Source: Tenrec ecaudatus
Lineage: Eukaryota; Chordata; Mammalia; Afrosoricida; Tenrecidae
Length of the DNA stretch: 64,000 nt
Direction: 5' to 3'
NCBI RefSeq assembly: GCF_050624435.1
Contig: NC_134543.1
Location: 123,580,475-123,644,474 of the forward strand
Position 1 is the stretch's first letter, and each line of letters starts with the position of its first letter. Under the pieces are notes generated by a model. That model was not told where the DNA came from. It saw only the letters and a program-made list of their open reading frames with translations, and did not search any database. The position numbers were made by a program, and so were the translations under genes. Below, piece by piece: positions 63,701 through 64,000 of this stretch.

Positions 63701-63971
63701 GTAGTACAAAATGTCCTTCAGCAATAGAATACTGGGAAAAGTCTATTTCTGAATTTTAAAAAAGACTACTGTTATCAAACCCACTTATATTATATGAAAA
63801 CGATACCTCAGAAGCGGCAACATAGTTCCATTTTTTAGTTGGTATTGAGCCGTCAGGTGCAATTTCGCCGACTTCCAGTTCCAATGATGACTTGTTTGCA
63901 ATGGTACAAAAAGGAGTCAGAGTAACTATGCGAGAAAGATTGAAGCTGCTCATTTTGATGCTAACACCGAC
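21621..63971 (-). CDS. VPS13C: VPS13C, 3' part of the gene (23 exons, last 903 residues)
   Basis: Bridge-like lipid transfer protein that moves phospholipids between the ER and late endosomes/lysosomes or lipid droplets. Exons on the minus strand, in transcript order: 63971-63807, 63097-62969, 62670-62537, 60763-60637, 57292-57057, 53796-53655, 51961-51821, 51065-50984, 50857-50788, 48834-48723, 48606-48493, 46606-46467, 44725-44644, 43662-43549, 42784-42709, 39788-39625, 38336-38291, 34110-33987, 33327-33213, 27397-27309, 24458-24335, 22103-22020, 21722-21621. All introns are GT-AG, phases are continuous, and the sum is 2,712 nt including TAA. Seen: residues 1-215 end of the VAB region, 215-485 VPS13_C scaffold, 500-730 ATG2_C-like segment, 770-903 PH-like domain (approximate). 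VPS13C rather than VPS13A is shown by the motifs [29 protein letters not shown] and [18 protein letters not shown], remembered from human VPS13C. Upstream exons lie beyond position 64,000. No frameshift or premature stop was seen. Confidence 0.96.
22020..22103 (-). CDS. VPS13C: VPS13C exon (window exon 22), PH-like domain
   Basis: 84 bp, 28 codons, phase 0 to 0. It begins [18 protein letters not shown] and ends [10 protein letters not shown]. The acceptor is AAAACAG and the donor GTACAC. It corresponds to human EQGLFHKKDSANQGCVRK. Confidence 0.93.
22801..23413 (-). mobile_element. 5'-truncated L1 3'UTR insertion with target-site duplication
   Basis: Reverse copy of the tenrec-type L1 3' end (ggttttattaggggctcata leads, then tacagctcttatcacaatcc). 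Flanked by a 13-bp direct repeat taggcctattttt at 22,801-22,813 and 23,401-23,413. About 587 bp inserted. It lies in the intron between VPS13C exons 21 and 22. Confidence 0.88.
23414..24334. other. VPS13C intron, nothing recognised
   Basis: AT-rich intron sequence without recognisable repeats or RNA genes. Confidence 0.5.
24335..24458 (-). CDS. VPS13C: VPS13C exon (window exon 21), PH-like domain
   Basis: 124 bp, phase 2 to 0. It reads (R)[19 protein letters not shown], then [18 protein letters not shown] and ISAK. The acceptor is CCAACAG and the donor GTAAGA. Human has GLMCVDWQCPFEDFVFPPS here, so the tenrec copy is diverged but in frame. Confidence 0.94.
24459..26199. other. VPS13C intron, nothing recognised
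   Basis: Intron sequence. No repeat family recognised. Short (TG/CA) patches at 25,010 and 25,450. Confidence 0.45.
26200..27260 (+). mobile_element. HAL1/L1-type LINE body, decayed
   Basis: A-rich plus-strand LINE sequence. An open frame 26,260-26,631 contains [11 protein letters not shown] and the spacing of an L1 ORF1 protein. Further right, caaagcctcaggctggatta and ccaatggcaaccaaaaagc are typical HAL1/L1 text. The frame is broken after 26,631. Distinction between HAL1 and L1M is not certain. Confidence 0.7.
27309..27397 (-). CDS. VPS13C: VPS13C exon (window exon 20), start of PH-like domain
   Basis: 89 bp, phase 0 to 2. It encodes [18 protein letters not shown], then [11 protein letters not shown] plus AG. 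The acceptor is TTTTCAG and the donor GTATTG. The YRYHC and LMVTNRR motifs are the first strands of the PH-like domain. It follows the longest intron in the window (27,398-33,212). Confidence 0.94.
27398..29084. other. VPS13C intron, nothing recognised
   Basis: AT-rich intron sequence. No gene or repeat recognised in 1.7 kb. Confidence 0.45.
29085..29200 (-). repeat. AfroSINE fragment
   Basis: cactgccactgagtgggttt and catagcaacccaaaggacaa. The 5' (tRNA-like) half is missing. Confidence 0.75.
29535..29850 (+). mobile_element. L1 3' end, tenrec-type
   Basis: gtgaaagggggaaccagtca, then tcaagggttcacgagggagg with a GGGA-rich polypurine tract, ending cgagcccctggtaaaatga. 5' truncated. Confidence 0.8.
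29851..30659. other. VPS13C intron, nothing recognised
   Basis: Intron sequence up to the left TIR of the mariner at 30,660. No feature recognised. Confidence 0.45.
30660..31567 (+). mobile_element. decayed mariner (Tc1/mariner) transposon
   Basis: About 908 bp with matching short TIRs (tacgagggg at left, cccctagta at right) and the TA target duplication at 30,658-59 and 31,568-69. The N-terminal part has a recognisable helix-turn-helix segment near 30,860 ([14 protein letters not shown]). The C-terminal part near 31,270 reads [19 protein letters not shown] with the third catalytic Asp of the D,D34D triad, then [18 protein letters not shown]. The central region is lost or shortened relative to about 1.3 kb for an intact mariner, and there are frameshifts and stops. 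Antisense to VPS13C within an intron. Confidence 0.85.
31568..32605. other. VPS13C intron and short-isoform 3'UTR
   Basis: Intron sequence; its right end includes the 3'UTR of the alternative terminal exon. No repeats recognised. Confidence 0.5.
32438..32443 (-). promoter_or_regulatory. candidate poly(A) signal of the short VPS13C isoform
   Basis: AATAAA on the minus strand (TTTATT on plus), 163 nt beyond the stop of the alternative terminal exon. Position and sequence fit a cleavage signal. No cleavage data are available, and AATAAA occurs by chance in AT-rich introns. Confidence 0.35.
32606..32629 (-). CDS. VPS13C: VPS13C alternative terminal exon, coding part (short isoform)
   Basis: 24 bp encoding QELEIQE and a TAA stop, behind an ACACAG acceptor, in phase with the donor at 33,213. 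Human short VPS13C isoforms (1B/2B) end in the same residues, from memory. Using this exon replaces the PH-like domain with seven residues and gives 778 residues from this window instead of 903. The 3'UTR continues leftward. An AATAAA on the minus strand at 32,438-32,443, about 165 nt after the stop, is a candidate poly(A) signal. Confidence 0.85.
   Translation of the reverse strand, partial: QELEIQE
32630..33212. other. VPS13C intron before the alternative terminal exon
   Basis: 583-bp intron separating the common exon 19 from the short-isoform terminal exon. AT-rich; the acceptor is ACACAG. Confidence 0.6.
33213..33327 (-). CDS. VPS13C: VPS13C exon (window exon 19), last exon common to both isoforms
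   Basis: 115 bp, phase 2 to 0. It reads (R)[18 protein letters not shown], then [18 protein letters not shown] and FE. The acceptor is TGTGTAG and the donor GTAAGT. From here the transcript may use the exon at 27,309-27,397 (long form) or the terminal exon at 32,606-32,629 (short form), because both start in phase 0. Confidence 0.96.
33600..33732 (+). repeat. AfroSINE/RTE 3' end, diverged
   Basis: gcatacgagcgatgctatgg then ggccactcacagcaccaagc ending in a CAACAAC tail. The (AAC)n tail is typical of RTE-mobilised elements. Confidence 0.6.
33987..34110 (-). CDS. VPS13C: VPS13C exon (window exon 18)
   Basis: 124 bp, phase 1 to 2. It encodes [19 protein letters not shown], then [18 protein letters not shown] and QGIQ plus AG. 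The acceptor is GTAAAG and the donor GTAATT. This is the family signature [14 protein letters not shown]; in VPS13A the preceding residues are [15 protein letters not shown]. Confidence 0.96.
34650..35035 (-). mobile_element. old L1M 3' end, antisense to the window
   Basis: Reverse L1M 3'UTR text: ctatttatggccgaataat, gggcatttgggttcttccca and caccgcttccacatgcc. Old and diverged. Confidence 0.7.
35300..35470 (+). mobile_element. L1 3' end
   Basis: Ends ggtggtgattgtccagctct, atgatataccagtaaaactg and gttgaaaataaagtg, an L1-type 3' terminus. Confidence 0.6.
35881..36035 (+). mobile_element. L1 3' end, tenrec-type, 155 bp
   Basis: gctgatgccaggggcttggg, tggattgtgataagagttgt, gagcccctaataagatg and an A-rich tail. 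Very short 5'-truncated copy. Confidence 0.85.
36300..37190 (-). other. unclassified relic with long, interrupted minus-strand frames
   Basis: AT-rich block with minus-strand segments reading [20 protein letters not shown] and [14 protein letters not shown], interrupted by stops. Possibly a DNA transposon relic. I could not name the family. Confidence 0.25.
37200..37720 (-). mobile_element. old L1 fragment, antisense to the window
   Basis: Reverse L1 text: tttgaaattgggaaatgtga, gactatttgggctactctg and ctccatatgaatttttgaat, typical of the L1M 3' coding region. Confidence 0.65.
37862..38130 (+). mobile_element. L1 3' end, tenrec-type
   Basis: tcaagagttcatgagggagg, a polypurine tract, atggattgtgataagagttg and gccaccaatacaatgaatg. 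Lies just 160 bp from VPS13C exon 17. Confidence 0.85.
38291..38336 (-). CDS. VPS13C: VPS13C exon (window exon 17), 46-bp microexon
   Basis: 46 bp, phase 0 to 1. It reads [15 protein letters not shown] plus G, and is the shortest exon of the long isoform in the window. The acceptor is TTCCAG and the donor GTAAGC. Reading frame and the TGIITKP motif match VPS13 proteins. Confidence 0.94.
38885..39062 (-). repeat. AfroSINE
   Basis: Reverse copy: ctcactgctatcacatcaat and ctgtaaatttctacaggcat, then gctttcaaactgctggtctt. Confidence 0.8.
39625..39788 (-). CDS. VPS13C: VPS13C exon (window exon 16)
   Basis: 164 bp, phase 1 to 0. It reads [19 protein letters not shown], then [18 protein letters not shown] and ends ARGGKGLLQ. 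The acceptor is TTGGCAG and the donor GTAAGT. These amphipathic, glycine-rich helices are thought to contact membranes. Human ends GKGFLR, so R-to-Q is changed at the last codon. Confidence 0.95.
39880..39955 (-). repeat. AfroSINE 3' fragment
   Basis: cttccattctgactcacagt with tgacctcatgcactagaact. Short reverse fragment. Confidence 0.55.
39985..40135 (-). repeat. AfroSINE
   Basis: Reverse copy: catacagggtctccacagtt and gagtggctggtggattttaa, ending acagtgccaccaag. Confidence 0.75.
40290..40445 (+). mobile_element. RTE-type LINE fragment (ORF 3' end)
   Basis: caaaggcaaggatggtgaga, cgtactttggacatgtacgt, then gcaaaaaagaggcagaccct. One frame reads [19 protein letters not shown], similar to the C-terminus of afrotherian RTE ORF2. 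The usual (AAC)n end is absent; L1 3'UTR text begins at about 40,446. Confidence 0.65.
40446..42328 (+). mobile_element. L1 3'UTR, about 1.9 kb, with internal tandem duplication
   Basis: Continuous 3'UTR from acagtgtgggaattccac through gaactaactacaggccttt and a TTG-rich stretch to the usual 3' end (tggattgtgatcagagtcgt, cgcaataaaagg). Contains two copies of a unit with 225-bp period (about 41,252-41,471 and 41,477-41,700), both ending in caaagaacaaaaaa and a TCA/TCAAAT stretch. It has no ORF of its own. Short open frames inside are fortuitous. Confidence 0.85.
42330..42478 (+). repeat. AfroSINE, adjoining the L1 tail
   Basis: gcccttggtgggaggcgctg head, gtgagtcagaaccaactcg tail. Inserted at or next to the A-rich end of the preceding L1. 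GC-rich middle. Confidence 0.8.
42709..42784 (-). CDS. VPS13C: VPS13C exon (window exon 15)
   Basis: 76 bp, phase 0 to 1. It encodes [18 protein letters not shown], then SLFGHTV plus G. The acceptor is GCCAG and the donor GTTTGT. An AfroSINE and a 1.9-kb L1 3'UTR lie close by in the following intron. Confidence 0.95.
43549..43662 (-). CDS. VPS13C: VPS13C exon (window exon 14), ATG2_C-like core
   Basis: 114 bp, 38 codons, phase 0 to 0. It begins [20 protein letters not shown] and ends [12 protein letters not shown]. The acceptor is CTTTTAG and the donor [15 protein letters not shown](F/Y)GL is the most conserved signature of VPS13 C-termini. Human has Phe where this copy has Tyr. Confidence 0.96.
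43770..43892 (+). repeat. AfroSINE/RTE 3' end
   Basis: gtgcttcctctgctgtacac, gggtcgccacgagtcggaac, cgactaacaacaac. The (AAC) tail is RTE-like. Confidence 0.75.
43930..44010 (+). repeat. MIR
   Basis: atatgaccttggaaaatcac and ctgttttctcacttataaaa match the conserved MIR core. Ancient mammalian SINE. Confidence 0.7.
44011..44643. other. VPS13C intron, nothing recognised
   Basis: Intron sequence without recognised features. Confidence 0.45.
44644..44725 (-). CDS. VPS13C: VPS13C exon (window exon 13)
   Basis: 82 bp, phase 2 to 0. It reads [18 protein letters not shown], then SVVRHYTEQ. The acceptor is TTCTCAG and the donor GTAATC. Human has HYSEQ where this copy has HYTEQ. Confidence 0.95.
45215..45415 (+). 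repeat. AfroSINE
   Basis: acctctgaggcacagtgggg head, cctactctgtcctgcacacg, then gtggctatgcgtcaggatgg. Confidence 0.8.
45416..46466. other. VPS13C intron with a probable old L1 fragment
   Basis: About 45,780-46,185 resembles reverse L1M 3' sequence (ggtagtatacatgtgaggtg, ccaaaattcaattaacatg). The rest is unrecognised. Confidence 0.4.
46467..46606 (-). CDS. VPS13C: VPS13C exon (window exon 12), start of ATG2_C-like segment
   Basis: 140 bp, phase 0 to 2. It begins [18 protein letters not shown], continues [19 protein letters not shown] and ends DMDDLIF plus CA. The donor is GTAAGA. The codon split across the junction reads CAA (Gln), whereas human VPS13C has Lys there. Confidence 0.95.
46607..47451. 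other. VPS13C intron, nothing recognised
   Basis: No repeat or RNA gene recognised. Confidence 0.45.
47452..47615 (+). repeat. AfroSINE
   Basis: gagttgctaaccacaaggtc, gctgttcaaaaccaccggcg and tgtcctagagagtcaccatg. The head is lost. Confidence 0.8.
47616..48492. other. VPS13C intron, nothing recognised
   Basis: No repeat or RNA gene recognised. Confidence 0.45.
48493..48606 (-). CDS. VPS13C: VPS13C exon (window exon 11)
   Basis: 114 bp, 38 codons, phase 0 to 0. It begins [18 protein letters not shown] and ends [11 protein letters not shown]. The acceptor is TTACAG and the donor is the weaker GTTTGT. The [12 protein letters not shown] motif precedes the ATG2_C-like segment. Confidence 0.95.
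48723..48834 (-). CDS. VPS13C: VPS13C exon (window exon 10)
   Basis: 112 bp, phase 2 to 0. It reads (K)[18 protein letters not shown], then [19 protein letters not shown]. The acceptor is CTCCGCAG and the donor GTATCA. Human has II and RRR where this copy has VV and RQR (comparison from memory). Confidence 0.94.
48835..49419. other. VPS13C intron, nothing recognised
   Basis: AT-rich intron sequence with no recognised repeat. Confidence 0.4.
49420..49555 (+). repeat. MIR
   Basis: acagaatctccgcttcctcg, ggagtcattgtgaggatgca and ctgaataaatgctattgc match the MIR core and 3' end. Confidence 0.7.
50109..50171. repeat. three tandem copies of a 21-bp unit
   Basis: Units at 50,109-50,129, 50,130-50,150 and 50,151-50,171. 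The second and third are identical (tctatatgtctctatatagt plus g); the first has one mismatch. Each unit carries the palindrome ctatatag. Degenerate units follow to about 50,235. Confidence 0.95.
50385..50705 (-). mobile_element. old L1 3' end, antisense to the window
   Basis: gcatagtattctgtggtgtg, ggatgtaccagagtttgttt, then agaaacatgggtgtgcattc, reverse L1 3'UTR text. Confidence 0.65.
50788..50857 (-). CDS. VPS13C: VPS13C exon (window exon 9)
   Basis: 70 bp, phase 1 to 2. It completes a glutamate codon and reads [18 protein letters not shown], then VLQF plus AA of a split lysine codon. The acceptor is CTCTTAG and the donor GTGAGT. Confidence 0.94.
50984..51065 (-). CDS. VPS13C: VPS13C exon (window exon 8)
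   Basis: 82 bp, phase 0 to 1. It encodes [18 protein letters not shown], then PPKSIALDS plus G of a split glutamate codon. The acceptor is CTTTCAG and the donor GTAAAT. The (I/D)NQ-PGA-FP-VF-PV-PPKS pattern is shared by VPS13A and VPS13C. Confidence 0.95.
51066..51820. other. VPS13C intron, nothing recognised
   Basis: Intron sequence without recognised features. Confidence 0.45.
51821..51961 (-). CDS. VPS13C: VPS13C exon (window exon 7), VPS13_C scaffold
   Basis: 141 bp, 47 codons, phase 0 to 0. It begins [18 protein letters not shown] and ends [10 protein letters not shown]. The acceptor is ATTCTAG and the donor GTAACA. It contains the [19 protein letters not shown] stretch, characteristic of VPS13C. 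Confidence 0.95.
51962..52855. other. VPS13C intron with a SINE fragment
   Basis: AfroSINE/RTE 3' fragment at about 52,245-52,305 (gcggctacgagtcagaatcg). Otherwise nothing recognised. Confidence 0.5.
52245..52305 (+). repeat. AfroSINE/RTE 3' fragment
   Basis: cggctacgagtcagaatcga ctggtcagca and a short AAT-rich end; only the last 60 bp is present. Confidence 0.6.
52856..53579 (+). mobile_element. L1 3'UTR insertion with early 3' end and target duplication
   Basis: About 698 bp (52,869-53,566) of the same L1 3'UTR text as at 40.4 kb. The copy stops after tccctgaac and changes to an AAC/A-rich tail instead of continuing as at 40,655. Flanking direct repeats, aatgtattagcca at 52,856-52,868 and aatgtattaacca at 53,567-53,579, differ at one base and mark a real insertion event. 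Confidence 0.8.
53655..53796 (-). CDS. VPS13C: VPS13C exon (window exon 6)
   Basis: 142 bp, phase 2 to 0. It reads [16 protein letters not shown], then [16 protein letters not shown] and ends DTHFE. The acceptor is ACTATAG and the donor GTAATT. Just downstream in the same intron sits an L1 3'UTR insertion (52,869-53,566). Confidence 0.95.
53797..54059. other. VPS13C intron, nothing recognised
   Basis: No feature recognised. Confidence 0.4.
54060..54790. repeat. interspersed repeat B, probably an afrotherian LTR-like element
   Basis: Contains gatgatggggtttatcaggg, ggaagcacccaggctttgta and cttggggtccaaagggtgca. I recall near-identical text in elephant. Includes a short tandem repeat ccagcacatctct at 54,525 and 54,541. 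Boundaries and class are not resolved. Confidence 0.55.
54940..55106 (+). repeat. AfroSINE, diverged
   Basis: acctgggtggtacaaatata (head, mutated), taaagattacagccaacaaa, then gcaatgagaatcaacttgac. Confidence 0.7.
55107..55621. other. VPS13C intron, nothing recognised
   Basis: No feature recognised. Confidence 0.4.
55622..55812 (-). repeat. AfroSINE
   Basis: Reverse copy: cgccaccgagtcgtgtctga, atgaaactcttcacaggagc and gggttggaactgctgacttt. Confidence 0.85.
55813..57056. other. VPS13C intron, nothing recognised
   Basis: No recognised repeat or RNA gene in 1.2 kb. Confidence 0.45.
57057..57292 (-). CDS. VPS13C: VPS13C exon (window exon 5)
   Basis: 236 bp, phase 0 to 2, the longest exon in the window. 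It begins [19 protein letters not shown], contains [18 protein letters not shown] and ends [10 protein letters not shown] plus AG. The acceptor is CCCCAG and the donor GTATGG. It crosses from the VAB region into the C-terminal VPS13 scaffold ([12 protein letters not shown] motif). Confidence 0.95.
57293..59459. other. VPS13C intron, little recognised
   Basis: AT-rich. About 57,940-57,980 (cgcctaccatgtgtttggca) resembles an old MIR/L2 type repeat. A (TA)n stretch lies near 59,365. No gene. Confidence 0.4.
59460..60262 (+). mobile_element. L1 3'UTR, older subfamily
   Basis: atatgggtgcaatagtaaag, then cttaaaggcttgtcttaaag, a TTG-rich stretch and an L1-type terminus (gtggtgatgactgcataact, gccaataaagctattttg). 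The first block is homologous to the 225-bp unit of the 40.4-kb copy, present here once. Confidence 0.75.
60637..60763 (-). CDS. VPS13C: VPS13C exon (window exon 4)
   Basis: 127 bp, phase 2 to 0. It completes a serine codon, then reads [18 protein letters not shown], with [19 protein letters not shown] further on, and ends ALLK. The acceptor is GTTTTAG and the donor GTAATA. Human VPS13C from memory has SPEEMVLLPRQARLFAWAD here, so the linker serine-proline is changed to SRD. Confidence 0.95.
60764..61334. other. VPS13C intron, nothing recognised
   Basis: Intron sequence without recognised features. The short open frame at 61,021-61,215 on minus does not match VPS13C. Confidence 0.45.
61335..61715 (+). 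repeat. AfroSINE split by a hAT insertion
   Basis: SINE halves at 61,335-61,452 and 61,672-61,715. The left half ends gaaaggtttacag and the right half resumes tacagccttgaaaacccc, as in the uninterrupted SINE. Confidence 0.85.
61453..61671. mobile_element. OposCharlie1-like hAT MITE, nested in an AfroSINE
   Basis: 219 bp: starts caggcgtcctcaaactacgg and ends gtttggggacccctg, with inverted ends and the body text ccaacgggtctgagggacag. Flanks tttacagc and tgtacagc form an 8-bp target duplication with one mismatch (one base of register ambiguity). The sequence resembles OposCharlie1 (OC1) from memory, known from opossum, tenrec, bats and some reptiles/amphibians. Confidence 0.85.
61728..61920 (-). 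repeat. AfroSINE
   Basis: Reverse copy: gtgactcactgagtcactta, catgaagccacgtgtggatt and ttgctgaccttccggttagc. Head-to-head with the split SINE. Confidence 0.85.
61921..62536. other. VPS13C intron, nothing recognised
   Basis: No feature recognised. Confidence 0.45.
62537..62670 (-). CDS. VPS13C: VPS13C exon (window exon 3), VAB region
   Basis: 134 bp, phase 0 to 2. It encodes [19 protein letters not shown] followed by [18 protein letters not shown] and ends TYKQ plus AG of a split serine codon. The acceptor is CAATAG and the donor GTACGG. The [11 protein letters not shown] motif is typical of the VPS13 VAB end region. Confidence 0.95.
62969..63097 (-). CDS. VPS13C: VPS13C exon (window exon 2), VAB region
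   Basis: 129 bp, 43 codons, phase 0 to 0. It begins [18 protein letters not shown] and ends GTLLSLEDL. The acceptor is TTTCCAG and the donor GTAAGC. The CLPFWPE motif follows directly on the AASE of the previous exon, as in human VPS13C and as in VPS13A (CIPFWPE). Confidence 0.95.
63098..63806. other. VPS13C intron with a MIR
   Basis: MIR at about 63,560-63,680 (cgattttctgatctgcaaaa). The rest is unrecognised. Confidence 0.5.
63560..63680 (+). repeat. MIR
   Basis: gagcctcgattttctgatct and gcaaaatcagggtgagctca match the MIR core and its downstream region. Confidence 0.65.
63807..63971 (-). CDS. VPS13C: VPS13C exon (window exon 1), VAB region
   Basis: 165 bp, 55 codons, phase 0 at both ends. 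It begins [16 protein letters not shown] and ends [10 protein letters not shown]. The acceptor is a pyrimidine tract plus ACAG at 63,972 onward; the donor is GTATCG. It encodes part of the VAB (adaptor-binding, formerly SHR-BD) repeat region that recruits VPS13 proteins to membranes. The open frame continues a few codons into the intron before a stop, which is read-through and not coding. Confidence 0.95.
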
Positions 63972-64000
63972 CTGTGGAAAGGAAGCGAACAGGTGCGTCA

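Noticed and set aside
21621-63971. Identification of the gene as VPS13A
   Set aside because: VPS13A has different text at many points, including [15 protein letters not shown], and a different C-terminus; the sequence here follows VPS13C throughout.

Overview
The window is vertebrate nuclear DNA, and almost certainly comes from an afrotherian mammal, most likely a tenrec close to Echinops telfairi. The evidence is repeat content. There are about 32 copies or fragments of the tRNA-derived AfroSINE, several copies of a long-3'UTR L1 family that I associate with tenrecs, and two hAT elements (SPIN-like and OposCharlie1-like) known for patchy, horizontally acquired distribution that includes the tenrec. 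The species call is an inference from memory of these families; no alignment was run.

One protein-coding gene is visible: the 3' end of VPS13C, on the minus strand. Its exons run right to left from about 63,971 to 21,621. I placed 23 exons by hand. Every intron has GT-AG ends, all phases agree, and together they encode the last 903 residues: the end of the VAB/adaptor region, the C-terminal lipid-transfer scaffold, the ATG2_C-like helical segment and a C-terminal PH-like domain. A 24-bp coding terminal exon at 32,606-32,629 gives a second, shorter C-terminus without the PH-like domain, as in the known human short isoforms. VPS13C is a bridge-like lipid transfer protein at contacts of the ER with late endosomes/lysosomes and lipid droplets; loss of the human gene causes early-onset Parkinson disease (PARK23).

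Positions 1 to about 20,770 lie downstream of the gene. I see no coding gene there. It holds AfroSINEs, two opposite copies of a 520-bp LTR-like repeat (4,784-5,304 and 13,614-14,135), L1 3' ends, microsatellites, a SPIN-like hAT MITE (15,227-15,427), and four AT-rich non-repetitive blocks that look like conserved non-coding elements. About 20,773-21,620 is the probable 3'UTR.

The introns from 21.7 to 64 kb carry most of the other mobile DNA: an L1 insertion with a 13-bp target duplication (22,801-23,413), a HAL1/L1 body (26.2-27.3 kb), a decayed mariner with TIRs and TA duplication (30,660-31,567), a 1.9-kb L1 3'UTR with an internal 225-bp duplication (40.4-42.3 kb), an early-terminated L1 3'UTR copy with target duplication (52.9-53.6 kb), and an OposCharlie1-like MITE inside an AfroSINE (61,453-61,671). 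I found no new multi-gene system. The most interesting material is the horizontally acquired DNA transposons, the structure of the L1 3'UTR and the alternative VPS13C C-terminus.
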